DNA of 64,000 bases, from positions 11,454,857 to 11,518,856 of the forward strand of contig CM053331.1 in the NCBI GenBank assembly GCA_028583605.1, read 5' to 3'. This document shows, in pieces, positions 1 through 12,900 of this stretch. Below the pieces are notes generated by a model. It ran no database searches. It had not been told where the DNA came from and saw nothing but the letters and a program-made list of their open reading frames with translations. Both the position numbers and the translations under genes were made by a program. This DNA is from Dastarcus helophoroides (Eukaryota; Arthropoda; Insecta; Coleoptera; Bothrideridae). The first letter of the stretch is position 1. The number at the start of each line of letters is the position of its first letter.

Positions 1-739
1 ACTGGACTTCATATTCAAAATTTTCAGTTTAAGCTTAGAATTTCACACATTTCAGCTGGAAATCATTGGTTCCTTTAAACCTTAATTTTTTTCTCAAAGC
101 CTATGTAAATATATGCAGTTTCAATTAGTCCTTTTTTTAAATTAAATATTCGATTACAAACTGGAAATATTTACTTCCTCTGGAAAGTTTGATTTCGTTT
201 TCGAAATTGTAAACTTAATTTTGGAAATTTTTAGTTTCCCTGGAGTGCTGATGTCATTTTTAAAATTTCGAAATGTTTACTTTATTCTCGATACGATATT
301 TTTTGGAGTTTCGTACATCAGTCACTCCACGATAATAACTATCTAGAACATTCCATTAAAGGGGTCCATATATTCAACAATTACTAACACATCAGATCGT
401 ACCTTTCAATGATTTTGTAAATTAAAACATGATTCCTTCCCTAAAATTAAGCTGCTCACTTTAAGATAAAGACCTTGCTACGGATCGAAGTGGGATCGTT
501 TTTTTAAGTCAGTTATTATTTGAGATCATCCATCAAAAATTTGCACAGAGAACGAGGAAGCCTTCTGAAATTACATGTTATCAGTGTCCAAAAGCTTGTT
601 TCACATTGGGAAAAACTGACCATATATTTTAACTAACTTTACAAATAACTTCTTAATGATAGAAAAATCTTAAGCTAATCATCTTTCCCCAATGTTACAC
701 TACCTGTTATAAATTAAAACGTGTTTTTTTATATTTCAG
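1..739. other. intron or upstream sequence, no gene seen
   Basis: AT-rich sequence ending in a polypyrimidine tract and TTTCAG acceptor just before 740. I see no coding frame or recognisable repeat. It is most simply the intron before the first visible exon of the Ig-domain gene. Confidence 0.5.
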
Positions 740-933
740 CAACGAAACCGAAGATGATGAATTAACATTTCCTGTCCATAGGGACTTTATTGAAGACGAC
801 AACGGCTACTTAAACGTAACCGCTGAATTAACATTCAACAAGGGAAATATCACAAAGGACCTTAACGTGACCTGCAACCTAGTTATACCTGGTACAAAAT
901 ATAGCTTGCACAAATCGCAGATTCTTTATTATG
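740..933 (+). CDS. Ig-like exon of the Beat-like gene
   Basis: Acceptor TTTCAG before 740 and donor G|GTAAAT after 933. It is 194 nt long and starts by completing a codon, then reads 64 codons without a stop and leaves one base. It encodes the C-terminal strands of an Ig-like domain with four N-glycosylation sequons. Confidence 0.65.
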
Positions 934-3900
934 GTAAATATTTCAATTTTACATAAATATTCTTCATGCTAGTTCGCCTGAGACATCAACATTTTCCATC
1001 TAGATTCTGAAGAGATTGAAACGCAAGTGGAAGAGAATATATTTTTGTATGGTAATGATACCATAGAAGAAAATAATGTCACAGATAGTTCGGCAGAGAG
1101 ATTTGAAGTTGAAGGTAGATCGAGAAAGAAATATGTTTGTTTCGTATGTGTATGACCATGTTTGTTTCTTACTAATACGTTTGTCCACACGTCAATGCAA
1201 CAAAGATATTTAACGGTTTTGTATACTTTAGGATAACTAACCGAATGTAAGGATTGTTTGTAGAGCAAATAGATTAAAGCCGGCGGTATACCTAGGGAAT
1301 CCTGGTTCGGTATTCGAATCAGGGTTTCAGATTCGAACACTGAAATGAAGGCAGAAATTCGCGCCTGTGTTTCCCGTGACTGAATCATGAATCTGATTCG
1401 GAAACCTGATCTGAGTTCCATATATGTGAGGCTGATCTAAGGGTGCTTTTATAATGACACTTTATTCCGTGCATTTCTCTCTCACATAAAATATATTTTC
1501 TCTCTGACGTAAATGTCAACTATCCTGAGAGAAGCTATCTCGTCCCAACTTTGTAGATAAGTCTCGGATAGCTTCTCTCATGCTTATCTAAACGCACCCT
1601 AAACTACGCGAAAAAATTAATAAATTTAAGAGAAATCGTAGTCAGTTTGTGTCAAATTAAGAAGTGCTTTAAATTTTGAAGCAATATTCCGTCCGAGCAG
1701 CGTTAAATTGTGAATTTATGCATTAACATCGTTATGTCCGAATAAAGCTGCTTTAATTTACATGGAACTACTGCCACCATATGTTGGATATTTTTTACTT
1801 CTTAGACTAACAAATCGATTTGAAATTTCCGTTGTTTTATGTATAAAGCTTTAAATGTTGGTACAACCTTGATCTTTAAACGTATTTGCGAAACTGTCTG
1901 AAATTTTGCATAGAACGTAATTTAAAATTAGATTGGTGTGGCTTGCCAAAGAGTTTTATGTGTATTTAATTAATGAACGCCACATTTAAAATCTACTATA
2001 ATTTTTTGCAAATTTTGGTGAAATAACATTAGACATGAAAGGTATTTGGGCTAAAAACGTTTGTGAGTGGATCAATTTTTGTAGAGTGCAACAAGTGCCT
2101 CATATCTCCAATTTCACAGTATTTCGCCAGCAGGATTCGTTGTTAAGCATACCAATCTACTTATCGATTAGGAGAAAAAATAAGCATCGATTTTATGCGT
2201 TCAGATTTAAATCTATACTGGACCCTCTTTGTTTTTGCCACTATTTTCTTATTTTACATCTGGTTTTCACAATTTTGACCTGCTACCAATAATTTTTACC
2301 AAACTAGGGACCACCAATGGTCATTTATTAGCAGTAAGGATTTTTGACCCCTTATTGAAGTGAATTGTTTCGTCTGCATCTAGTTTTCTATTATTTAATA
2401 GATATTCAAAATGTTTAATTTTCAGTATTAGTTTTCTGTCCTGTGTTTATTATATGTTGATTTCTCTTCGTTATTGTACCTAAAATACGGAATTTGTTTC
2501 TTGAATCATGTTTTAATAAATTTTTTGGTCTTTCCTACATATACTAATATTTCATTAATTCCAAAATTTTTAAGCTTATCCAGTTTATTTGTAGATTATT
2601 TCGTATATGTAACTGACTGTATAAGCTACCCTTATACAGTGTATTTCATAACATATGAGAACCCCCGAATTCTTTCTTCATTGCTTGCATCAACATAAAT
2701 GTATGTAAGAATTTGAAACAATGGCAATTTCGCAAATTCTGGAATGAGGAAAGGAAAATTGTTGCTTGCAGTAGTCCCTTTAGCGTTTTGACCTCGGACA
2801 CTCTATATGAGTCTGAAATGTATGCCATTTATCAAGAATTACACCTAATTACTTGAAATGGTTTCTCTAATCGACTTTGACTTAAATATGATTAGACTTT
2901 TGGAGTCTTCCTCTGGGGAAAAAAACTGCTTGGGTCTTGCCTGTGTTGACTTGGATTGCTTATTTCCTGAAGCATGCTAGAAGGTTAACTAGGGCACTCT
3001 GGTGACCAATTGTGGTTTTAGAGAGTGAGCTATTAAAGCTGTGTCGTTTGTGTAGATAGCTATTAGAATTTGGTCTGTCCTGGGGATGGATTCTGTCAAC
3101 AGAAGAGGAGAGGTGAAAAAAACGAGTCTTCTGGTTCCCCATAGAGCAGCTTATACTAATAACTTTTATCTCCCCTTCGCTCCAAATTAGCGCTGATTGA
3201 GGAAGGCACTTACCATTTGTACGATCGATGAAAGAATCCTCAATGGTTACTTCTTCAAGATTAATCCCTACTTCTAATTTGTGTCAAATCTCTTGAGATG
3301 TCGACAAGGGTAGTTCTTGGTTTCAGGTCATCCAATGAATGATAGTTTCAACCAGGGCTTTGAACCGGAACGAAAAAACCAGTTATTTTCGTCGGAACGA
3401 AAACCGAAACGAAACCGAAAAAAAAATATCGGTTTATTTCGGCTCGTCAAATTTATATATTTCAAATAGTTTTTATTTTATACTTAAGATTGGAATTTTT
3501 TTTTGAAGTTTCAATTTCTTTTTCAAAATTTTCCACAATTCCATGCAACTTTCACCTCATCTTCATCTCTCATTTCTGATTAGATTAGATTAGAAACTCA
3601 CAATTTCCACATTTTCTAGAAAATATTGACTTTATTCTCAACATTTCAACTCAAATAACAATTTTAAGTTTTAACTTGAATCTTTTATTAAGATTTTGGG
3701 CTTTTTCTTAAAATTTAGACTTTTATTTGGAAATGACTCGAAAGAATTCTTTTCTTCTCCTAAAATTTCGCGTTAAAAAAAAATCCTCTGTTGTATCTTT
3801 GGGATAAAATAGTAGCGTGTTTTTATTTAAACTAGGGAAACTCGGTTTTCCTTACAAAGTTTTTTTTTTAATTCGAGTCTGGAAATTTTTCTGCAAGATT

Positions 3901-6900
3901 TTTTTAAAAAATTCGAAATTTACTTCTTTTTTTTTGATGTCTCTATTTTTTGAAATTATTGGTGAAATTTTGGTGAATTTTTTTTCTTCAAATTCCACTT
4001 TGATTTGAGCATTCCCATTTTTTTTCGAAATCCCAAATTTAAATTCCTGCCGTCGACTTCCTAAGTCTTCCAAAAATTCCAAGATATGATTTTTTCTCAA
4101 CATTTTCGCTAAAATCTGGAAGTTTCAAATTTAACCTAGAAATTTTTAAATTTCAGGTCAAAATTTTAGCAAAACATCCAACACGATATTCCAATTTAAA
4201 CCCGGCATCTTGGCATTGGGGTCGAAAATTTTTCAGTAAACTTGAAATGGTGACATGTGAGAAAATATATAATTTAAACTTGCAATGATTTTATTGACGT
4301 TAAAATAGTAATTTTTATTCTAAAACCTTGATTTTTTTCTCAAGATTTCGATTTTATTCTCAAAACTGCGATTTATTTAGAATTTGGAAGACAAAATTGT
4401 CTACTCTCCTAAATATTAGGCAATTGCTTTCGCTACACTTCTGGTATAAACTCGAAAGCTTGGCCCTTTGCAAGTTCGGTCCTTTGCTCCTTGAACTTTT
4501 GTGTCAAAAATCCGCTCTAAAAATGTTAAATTTATTTAGAAACTATTTAGCTACAGCTAAAATTATTTATATAATCTTCTATTTAAAACTGAAATTCGCG
4601 TTTATCTTTTTCAGAATATTTGTCGTTGATCTTAAAATTTCAATTTTTTCATAGAAAATTTAACTTTAGAAATAATTTGTATTGCACTTTTTGTGGAATT
4701 TTTTACTTTTATTCTAAAAATTTACATTTTCATTAAAAATTTAAAATTTTTGCCTAAAATGATAGCAGAGTTAGATTTCAAACGCAAAAGTGCTAATTTG
4801 AATTTAAAAGTTTTATATTATTTTTTATTTTGAATATTAATTCAAAATCTCGAAAGAATATCCAAATTTCAAGAAAAAAGACAACATTTTTAAAAAACTC
4901 TAATTTTTGGGAAAAAAACAAACTAAGTTAATGACAAACAATTTTTCAAAATTAAGCTCAACATTTTTAGGACTCGAAATTTCGAGCTAAATTCGCATAT
5001 TCGAAAATTCTAAATTTAAAATTAATTTGTCAATTTCTTATAGTCCAAGTCTTAGCTTTTAATTTAGACAAAAATGTCTATAATTAAAGAATAAAAGTCA
5101 ATATGTCAATAAAAAGGGTTAGGAGGTTGCTAGAGAATGACTAAATTTTGTTTAAAGTCTAAATTTTAGAAAAAAATAATAATAAAAAGTACATAGAAGT
5201 TTAAATTTAAAACTTCAAAAGAAAAAAGTTAAAATATCAAAAAAAGGGTAAATACATTAAACAAAAATTTCTGAAAAATCGAATATTTGGGTTTAAAGTC
5301 AAGACTTCTAAATTAGGGTAGAAATTTTGAAAGGTCTTTTTTTAAATAAATTTGAAGTTCTTTTTTTGAAATTATGACAATCCCGCAAAATTTGTAGATT
5401 TTTATGAAAATTCCGAGATTAAATTTGAAATATCTAAACCCAAAATTCTGATTTAGTTTTTTATAAAGTTTAGGTTTTTCTCGAAATTTGAAGTCAAATT
5501 ACATTCAAAATTTAAAGTTTGAGCATAAAACTGTTAAACTCAATTTAAGGCAAGGTCAGATAGTTACGTGTTGCAATTTAAAGAAAAAAGGACATCACCT
5601 TTTCGAAATTATGTTCAAAAATAAATTTTTAATTCTAAAAACTTTTAAAAATCAAAAAATGAGTCAACCGGAACTGAACCGAAAACCAGAAAAAACCGTT
5701 ATTTTTGTCGGAACGAAAACCGGAACTGAACCGATATAATTTTTTTGCCGGAACGAAAACTGAAAACCGGAACGAAAAAAATAGCGGTTCGAAGCCCTGG
5801 TTTCAACCACTTGTAGCAGCTGGTCCGAGGTAATCTACATTGGCTGGACTCCAAATTGTTCCTCCTTGGGAATTCGGAATTGTGTCAAAATCGCTGATGG
5901 TGCTCTGCAGACGTTTCATTAATGTCCTTTCTGCCACCTTACCCATATTGGATAAGAGGCGTATTGGCGGCCTGCAATTTTGGAGATAAGTCCCTACCTT
6001 ATCTGGCTTTGGAATGAAGATCACGTTTGCAGTGTTCCTTTTTGTCGAAAAACTGCCTGAGCCGAAAAATTTTTCACAGCTTGTTCTGGTTCTCGAGCTT
6101 TCTTGATCTACCTTTGCAGATAGCTCTGTATTCTCTCTATGTTGGTTGATTGCATAACAGCTGCTTGATTGGGCTCTTTTTCCTGCGAATCTTGGACCTC
6201 TTGTTGCTTTTTCTCTACGAACTCTAAATCCACTTTGCCATGCGTGGCCTGATATATAGGTTGTAACAAATGCGCTTCTCACTACAGGGATCTCGAAAAC
6301 CGTAAGAGATACAGCATCGGTTAAATTGGGGCAAAGTTGCCTAATTTGGTGGCCAGTAATATGCCGTCAAGGAATCAAAAATATCTATTGTTGCTCTTAA
6401 GATTTTTGAAAAAATGTAAAATTTTGAATTTTTGTTTTTAATTTTTCTTGGCATTATTTCAAGAGTAATCGAGAAACTAAAAAAATTATTCGTTGGCGTT
6501 TTTTATTCTTCATAAGAATAGTTTTTTTTATTAAACGTTTGCCATTTTGTAAAGGACAAAAAACGGCAATTAACAAATTTTTTTTAGTTTATCGATTATT
6601 CTTCAAATAACGTCAAAATAATAGAAAAGAAAGTTCCAAATTTTGCTTTTTTTTCAAAAATCCTAAGAACAGCAAGAGATATTTTTGATTTCTAAAAGAC
6701 ATATTTTTGATCACCAAATTGTGCAACTTTGCCTTAGTTTAAGCGATGCTGTATCTCCTACCGTTTTCGAGATCCCTGTAGTGAGAAGCGAATTTGTTAC
6801 AACTTGTATATTTCAACCAATGCTGTCATCATCTGAAAAAAAACTATTTCTCGGGATCGATGTATAGCGGAGATAGGTTTTCTATCCCCTTATAGAGCTT

Positions 6901-9900
6901 TACCTGTCCAGCAGAAACCTGACGGTTCTTAAGATCATTTTTTCCTAAAATTTAGTAGAACACATTGAGTTCATATCGGTGTTCGTGGATGGGCCTGGTG
7001 ATTTCTGTCTTAGCTGTTTGCAGATGGGAAATGGGTCGTCTTGCTCTTGTCCTGGCACGATTTTTTTTTCTGATTAACTCCACAAAGTTGTTAAGTACTG
7101 GTTTACTTCTCTCTTTATCTCTCTGCACTGAAAAGTTTCGGTCGCTATCAGAATGAAATGTAGAATGGTATTCTCCAGTGTTTCCACCTCTGGCTTAATT
7201 TCATTTTTTCGTGTCTCTTCTGGTTCTTCCGTTTACTTTCCCTGAGCTTGGTTCATTTGATTCTTTTGCAGCTCTCGAAAAATTTGGGTCAATGGTTATC
7301 TTGGATTTGAAAATAAAATCTAGTTTCGAAAGGTTGCCCCTATTACCATATGTCCTTGAATAAGAGGCGGAAGTAAATGTAGATTGCCATGAACATTAAT
7401 TTAATATTAAGACAAGTTGTATCTATTGGGGAAAGTTATGCTTGGCAACAAATTTTAAGTTTGGAAGTTCTGCGAAAAAGAGTCACTATAAATTCTGACT
7501 ATTCCAAGTTTAATGCACAAGAATTTGGTATCTCCAATTGTTTTGTGTTCCTTAAGAATGTAGTTTTTGGGGGATCAAACATGTCAGTTCTTGTGAACAT
7601 CTGCCAAGGTCATTATGACAACGATATGGATCGGGTTGTGCTTATTGATAGATGCTAATTCGATTGTGTGTTGAACATTCTTCATCAACACTGTTCCACG
7701 ATGTCTGAAAATTCTGTGGTGCAGTGATGATGAGTTGGTTCTCCTGGGGCTAGAAGATCGGTTTTATTCTGCCTTATGGACTTCTAAAATATCCTGATTC
7801 TGGTTGTATCTTCGGATGTCCCAGTCAAAGTTTTTGCCATTAACGTCTTCGGCTTATTTCTTATGTCGAAGATACCTGCTAAACCTTTTTTTATGAGGCT
7901 GTAACGATGCGTTCACACTAGACACTTTGTGTCGTACATTTCTCTCTGAGATAAAAATATAGAATATGTTGTGTCAAGTAATTTGCTGAGCTGTGTAAAT
8001 AAGTCTGGGATAGCTTCTCTAAGGTTAGTTGAAACTTAATATATTTTATCACACAATCAGGGAGAAATGTACGAAATAAAGTGTCTAGTGTAAACTCAGC
8101 GTGGGGCAGGGGTCCTTGCGCCTTTACTCCAGTTTATTTTGTCTTGTCCAACTCCATCATGTCTGCATCAAAAAGGTCATTACGTATTTGGCCGGATCAA
8201 CCATTCGTGGTTCTGTCTTTGGCCCTACGGTGAAGAACATGTTCTTGGAAGGATCCTTAGTGGTGACACTTTCCAACTAGACCTCGCTCAGCATTAGCAC
8301 GTTCAGGTCGTTTTCTTTGACGAAAGCTATCCATTATTGTTTGATAGTTGAGGATTGTTGGTAGCATCATTATGATTGAAACAACCACGGTCTCTTGCTT
8401 TCAGTTTCGGAAATTAATCGCTTGGTGTCCAACACTACTTGGTTGTAGTTGACCGGTATTTGGTTGTTCTTTTTGGATTTCTTGGAGTCGCCTGCAATAA
8501 TTAAACCTCGTGAAATTTGATGTTTCCATCTACCTTTACTCTGGCGGTTGTTCGTTTCACAAGAACCTTTGATGCTTCTAGTTCCTTATTGACTGTAACT
8601 AATTTGACCGGATGGAATCACTTTAGTGCCTCTTGTGCTAGGCTGGATTTGCTTTACTTCCTTGGAGTCGACTTCTCTTTCCTCGTGCATCGTCTGCAGC
8701 TTTCAACATGTTCCCCCTTGTAGTTCGAATATACGAACTTTGTGCTGCTTGCAGTTTTTGCTAGCACAGTTTTTCAGTACACTTAACGTAGCTACTACTT
8801 GCAATTTCTTTGTCGATGGTTAAATCTCTAGCACTTGTAACATTGCTTAACTTCGGAGGTGGTTCGTAGCACTTAGATTTCCATTTCAATGAGTTTTTCA
8901 AGCTGGCAGATTCTATTCTCTTCGTGGTGCTCTAAAAACATTATGTTGTATGCCATTTATAACCTATCCTTGTTTAAGAAGGCGGTTAATCGCCATCTAT
9001 CCTTGTTTCCGCATCCAACTCGCAGAGCTTTGAAACCATAATGGGGTTACCCTTTGCTAGTGGATTAAACTTAAAAAAAAAATTTGTTCATAGGATCCTA
9101 ATTCTGGTGGCATTTACCACTTTGAAGCCTACTTTATCAACTTTTCTCTTGAATTCTTCCTTTGATAATTTCTATGAGATTTTGCAGACCTGTGCACTTT
9201 GACAGTGCGTTCCTCCGGAATTGCGGAGTGACATGGCAACTTTTTTTTGTCTAGAGCTTTGTAAGCTCTCTAAAGTTGTTGACGGTCGCTGACTACTCTG
9301 ACGCTTTCATGGACTCCTTTTGGTTTGGGGACGCCAATCTTTCTGAAATTTACATTTCTCCACTTGCTGCATTCTCGATGATAAGAGGTGGGATTCGATG
9401 TTATCTTACTGGACCTTGCTTTTTTGTTGGTGGGATCTTCCTTTGTGGCCATTGAGTTACCTTCTAGGAGGCAATGACGATGGAGCCTACTAAAGAAACT
9501 GGAGCTGACGACAGACTTCTTTGGAGGTTTCTCCTTTGACTTATTGACTTGTAGTCTGAAAGGTGTTGGCATTTCCTCTCTCGTCTTATAGTGGCTGTTT
9601 GACTGCCTTGCTTCTTTGAACTTTGATCTCTTTCTCGATCAATTGGAAATCATCGTCCTTATTGGAAGAGAGGTGCTGTGACGCCTCGCTTGTACCATCA
9701 CCAACGACGCTTTTGGCATTTGGGTCGTCATCAGGAAATGGTGTAGCGTGTTCCAATGATGTATTCCTCACCCTTTCTTTATTCTTTTCCTTTCGGTCTT
9801 AAACTCATTGTTTATCTGTTTGAAATCCTAAGCGAGTTCCTGTTTCATGGTTAAACAAACATATTGTATATTTTGGACTAATACACATATGAGATGATGA

Positions 9901-12900
9901 ATTCAACACAAAATTAATCGTCAAAAATTATCAGTCTTTTAGCACTTCGACTATCATAACACTAATGACATGAATACACACGAAGTGTTTAATTTTGCTT
10001 TGAAAATCGCAGTTTGCCGTAAAACAGCAGAGCTGCTAGTGCTATCGTGGCCTTTTAATGATGGTAGAGCACGGTAACCATACTAAAGGAGAATCTATAC
10101 TTGCTATCTATCTAGCTTGCACATAGCGATAAAAATGAATTTGCAGTGTGATACTACGATACATCGCCATCTATCCAGTAAGTGCTAAATGATGTGCAGA
10201 TCCCAAAAGTATCATTTATTTCAATGAATCCCACAAACTAGTGTTCAAATAATAGAATAATACCAGACTGCAATAGTCCTCTATATCAGGGGTGGCCAAC
10301 AAGTCGATCGCGATCGACCGGTCGATCGCGAGACCAATTTTGGTCGATCACTCGCAAGTTCGGGGTTTGCGAAAAGTATCTCATAAAAACTTTAACTTAA
10401 AAAGTACAAATACTTTTTATTCAAATGTTTTCTGTGATTAGCTCATAGAAAGGATATAATTTTTATATTATCATTATTTTTATTAGTTTGTTTTGACATT
10501 TGAAATGGTTTTATTAAGTTCTTTTTCTTTGCACTTTTGCAATTCTGTTTTCTATTTAAAGCTTTTGTCGGTAGATAACTTTTTTGCTGCTGCTACTTTT
10601 TGCTACCTATATAAAATTTATTTGAATTGGGATATTACAAAATCAGCATAATACTTCGGCTTATGATAAAAACTTATACAATACATATAAAAACGTATAT
10701 AAACAGAGACTAAATAGACTGAACGTAAGACGGTAAGCAGTGAAGCCAGTTGAAAGCCTGGCGGAAGCCTAGCTCAACCCAGCACTCTCATTATTTGACA
10801 GACCGTTGCCAGTTGCCAGTTGCCAGTTAATTGCCAGTTGCTCGTCATTGAAAAACTTTTCTAAGTCTTTACGCAAAGGAATCATAGGGTATATATTACT
10901 TTTAGTTTATATATTAAAAAAAATAAAAAAAAGTTATTATATCGGGTTCGAACCCGGGGGGTAATCCTCCAAATTTGATCCAATACTTTTATTACATGCC
11001 CTATTATTAAGTCGTATATTTTTTGCATTTTAGTATACCTATTTATGAACATGGATAGCAAACCAAAAAAATCGAAAACATATCATTTCAATGAAGAATG
11101 GGAAATTAACTATTTTTTTACGATGGTGAATGATAAATGTTGCTGCTTAATATGTCTTAGCTCGATAGCCATTGCTAAAAAGGGTAATTTGGAGAAACAT
11201 TTCTTATCTTTACATAACAAGTATCAAACAGATTATCCACCAAATTCCGAATTACGAATTACGAAAACGTAAAGTTCGGGATCTTAAAACTCAATTAACA
11301 AATCAACAAAATATTTTCAAAAAGCCAATATTGAAGTCACAAGCAGTAACAACTGCATCCTTCAAAGTAAGCTATCTATTAGCTAAAAAATGTAAACCAT
11401 TTTCTGATGGTGAATTTGTAAAGGAAATGTTCTGGGAAATCTCGGATTCCCTTTTTAATGATTTTAAGAACAAGAGCGAAATTACTGCTGCAATTCAAGA
11501 TCTACAACTGTCCCGAAACACAGTGATGCGACGAATCGAAAAGATGGGTGGAAATTTAAAGGAACAGTTACAAAATGATATTAACAGATGCTCTTGTTTT
11601 TCTCTTCAATGTGATGAATCGACAGATATAAGTGATACTGCACAGTTACTTGTTTTCATTCGTTTAGTTTTTGAAGATTTTACATCTAAAGAAGAATTGT
11701 TGGGTAGGATTTCTTTGAAAGAAAGGACTAGAGGTGTAGATATATTCAACGGGTTTAAAAGTCTGCTTAATGATAAGAAAGTACCTCTTTTTAAATTAGT
11801 TTCAATAACAACGGATGGCGCAGCTGCAATGATAGGCCGCAAAAATGGATTTATAGCCCTATGTCGAAATGACGATGAATTCCCAGATTTTTTGAGTTAC
11901 CACTGTATAATTCACCACCAAGTATTATCCAGCAAGAGACTAAATACAAAAGAAGTAATGGACATCGCGTTTGAAATTGTTAATTCAATTCGTGGAAGTT
12001 CTCTCAAACGTCGTCTTTTTCAACTAAAACTCGATGAAGGTCAGTCTGATTTATTATTGCATACTGATGTAAGATGGCTAAGTAGAGGTAAATTTCTGCA
12101 ACGATTTCGTGATTTATTGCCTGAAATAATAGAATTTCTTAATGAACAAGAGAAAAAATATGCATATTTAAATGACAAAACCTGGCTTAGTGACTTAGCA
12201 TTCCTTACAGATTTTACTTCCATATTAAGCCATTTAAATTTAGAATTACAAGGTAAAAATAAAACAATAATTGATATGATTAGCAGCATAGATGCATATA
12301 AAACCAAATTTATTTTGTTGATAGAAGATTTACAACAAAATAATATGAACCATTTTCCAAATATGGCAGACAACTTACAAAAAAATAAAAATATTATTTA
12401 TGAGATTGACAAGTACGTGGCCGAAATACAAAATGTAATGGAAGATTTTGAGAAGCGATTCCAAGATTTTAAAAAAATTAAAGAAATTGTGGAATTTACA
12501 TCTTTTCCTTTCAAAAAAGATTTAATTGTGAAGGAAATTAGCAAAAAAATTGCAGACTTATTTGATATGGAGCAAAACGCCTTGGGAAATGAAATTATAA
12601 TTTTACAATCTGATTTAATCTTACAAGCCAGAAAATTTGAAGAAAATTTTTGGAAATATTTTAAACGAGAAAAGTATCCCAATATTATCAAATGTAGCGA
12701 ATATATTTATTCTTGCTTTGGATCTACGTATCTGTGCGAATCGGCATTTTCATATTTACAATTGACTAAAACTAAACTTCGTTCCGTCCTGACCGATTCT
12801 CATACTGAGGACTCATTGTTATTGTCTTTGTCAGGATATACTCCAAATTATTGTAATTATTGTAAAGGAAATGCAGACTCAGGTTTCTCATTAATTTAAA

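Larger units (their letters stand above)
2650..9830 (-). mobile_element. degraded Jockey-superfamily non-LTR retrotransposon, interrupted by later insertions
   Basis: Minus-strand remnants run from ORF1-like frames at 9771..9270 through a reverse transcriptase (6253..5803, continuing below 3345) to a 3' end near 2650. The part around 3090..3010 gives A-I-Y-T-N-D-T-A in one frame, a mutated YxDD active site. A K-T-Q-A-V-F-F-P stretch follows near 2930, typical of Jockey-group RTs downstream of the catalytic box. Frameshifts and stops are frequent, so the copy is dead. A 2.45-kb TIR element (3353..5799), a palindromic MITE (6257..6806), a Harbinger MITE (7905..8101) and a foreign LINE tail (8966..9090) are inserted in it, which makes it the oldest insertion of the cluster. 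ORF1 and the outer boundaries are uncertain. Confidence 0.6.

Noticed and set aside
969..1421. 150-codon minus-strand open frame
   Set aside because: It is antisense to the phase-consistent exon at 1004..1114 and has no recognisable domain.
10925..10975. possible tRNA gene at GGTTCGAACCC
   Set aside because: A B-box match exists, but no acceptor stem, A box or cloverleaf could be drawn.
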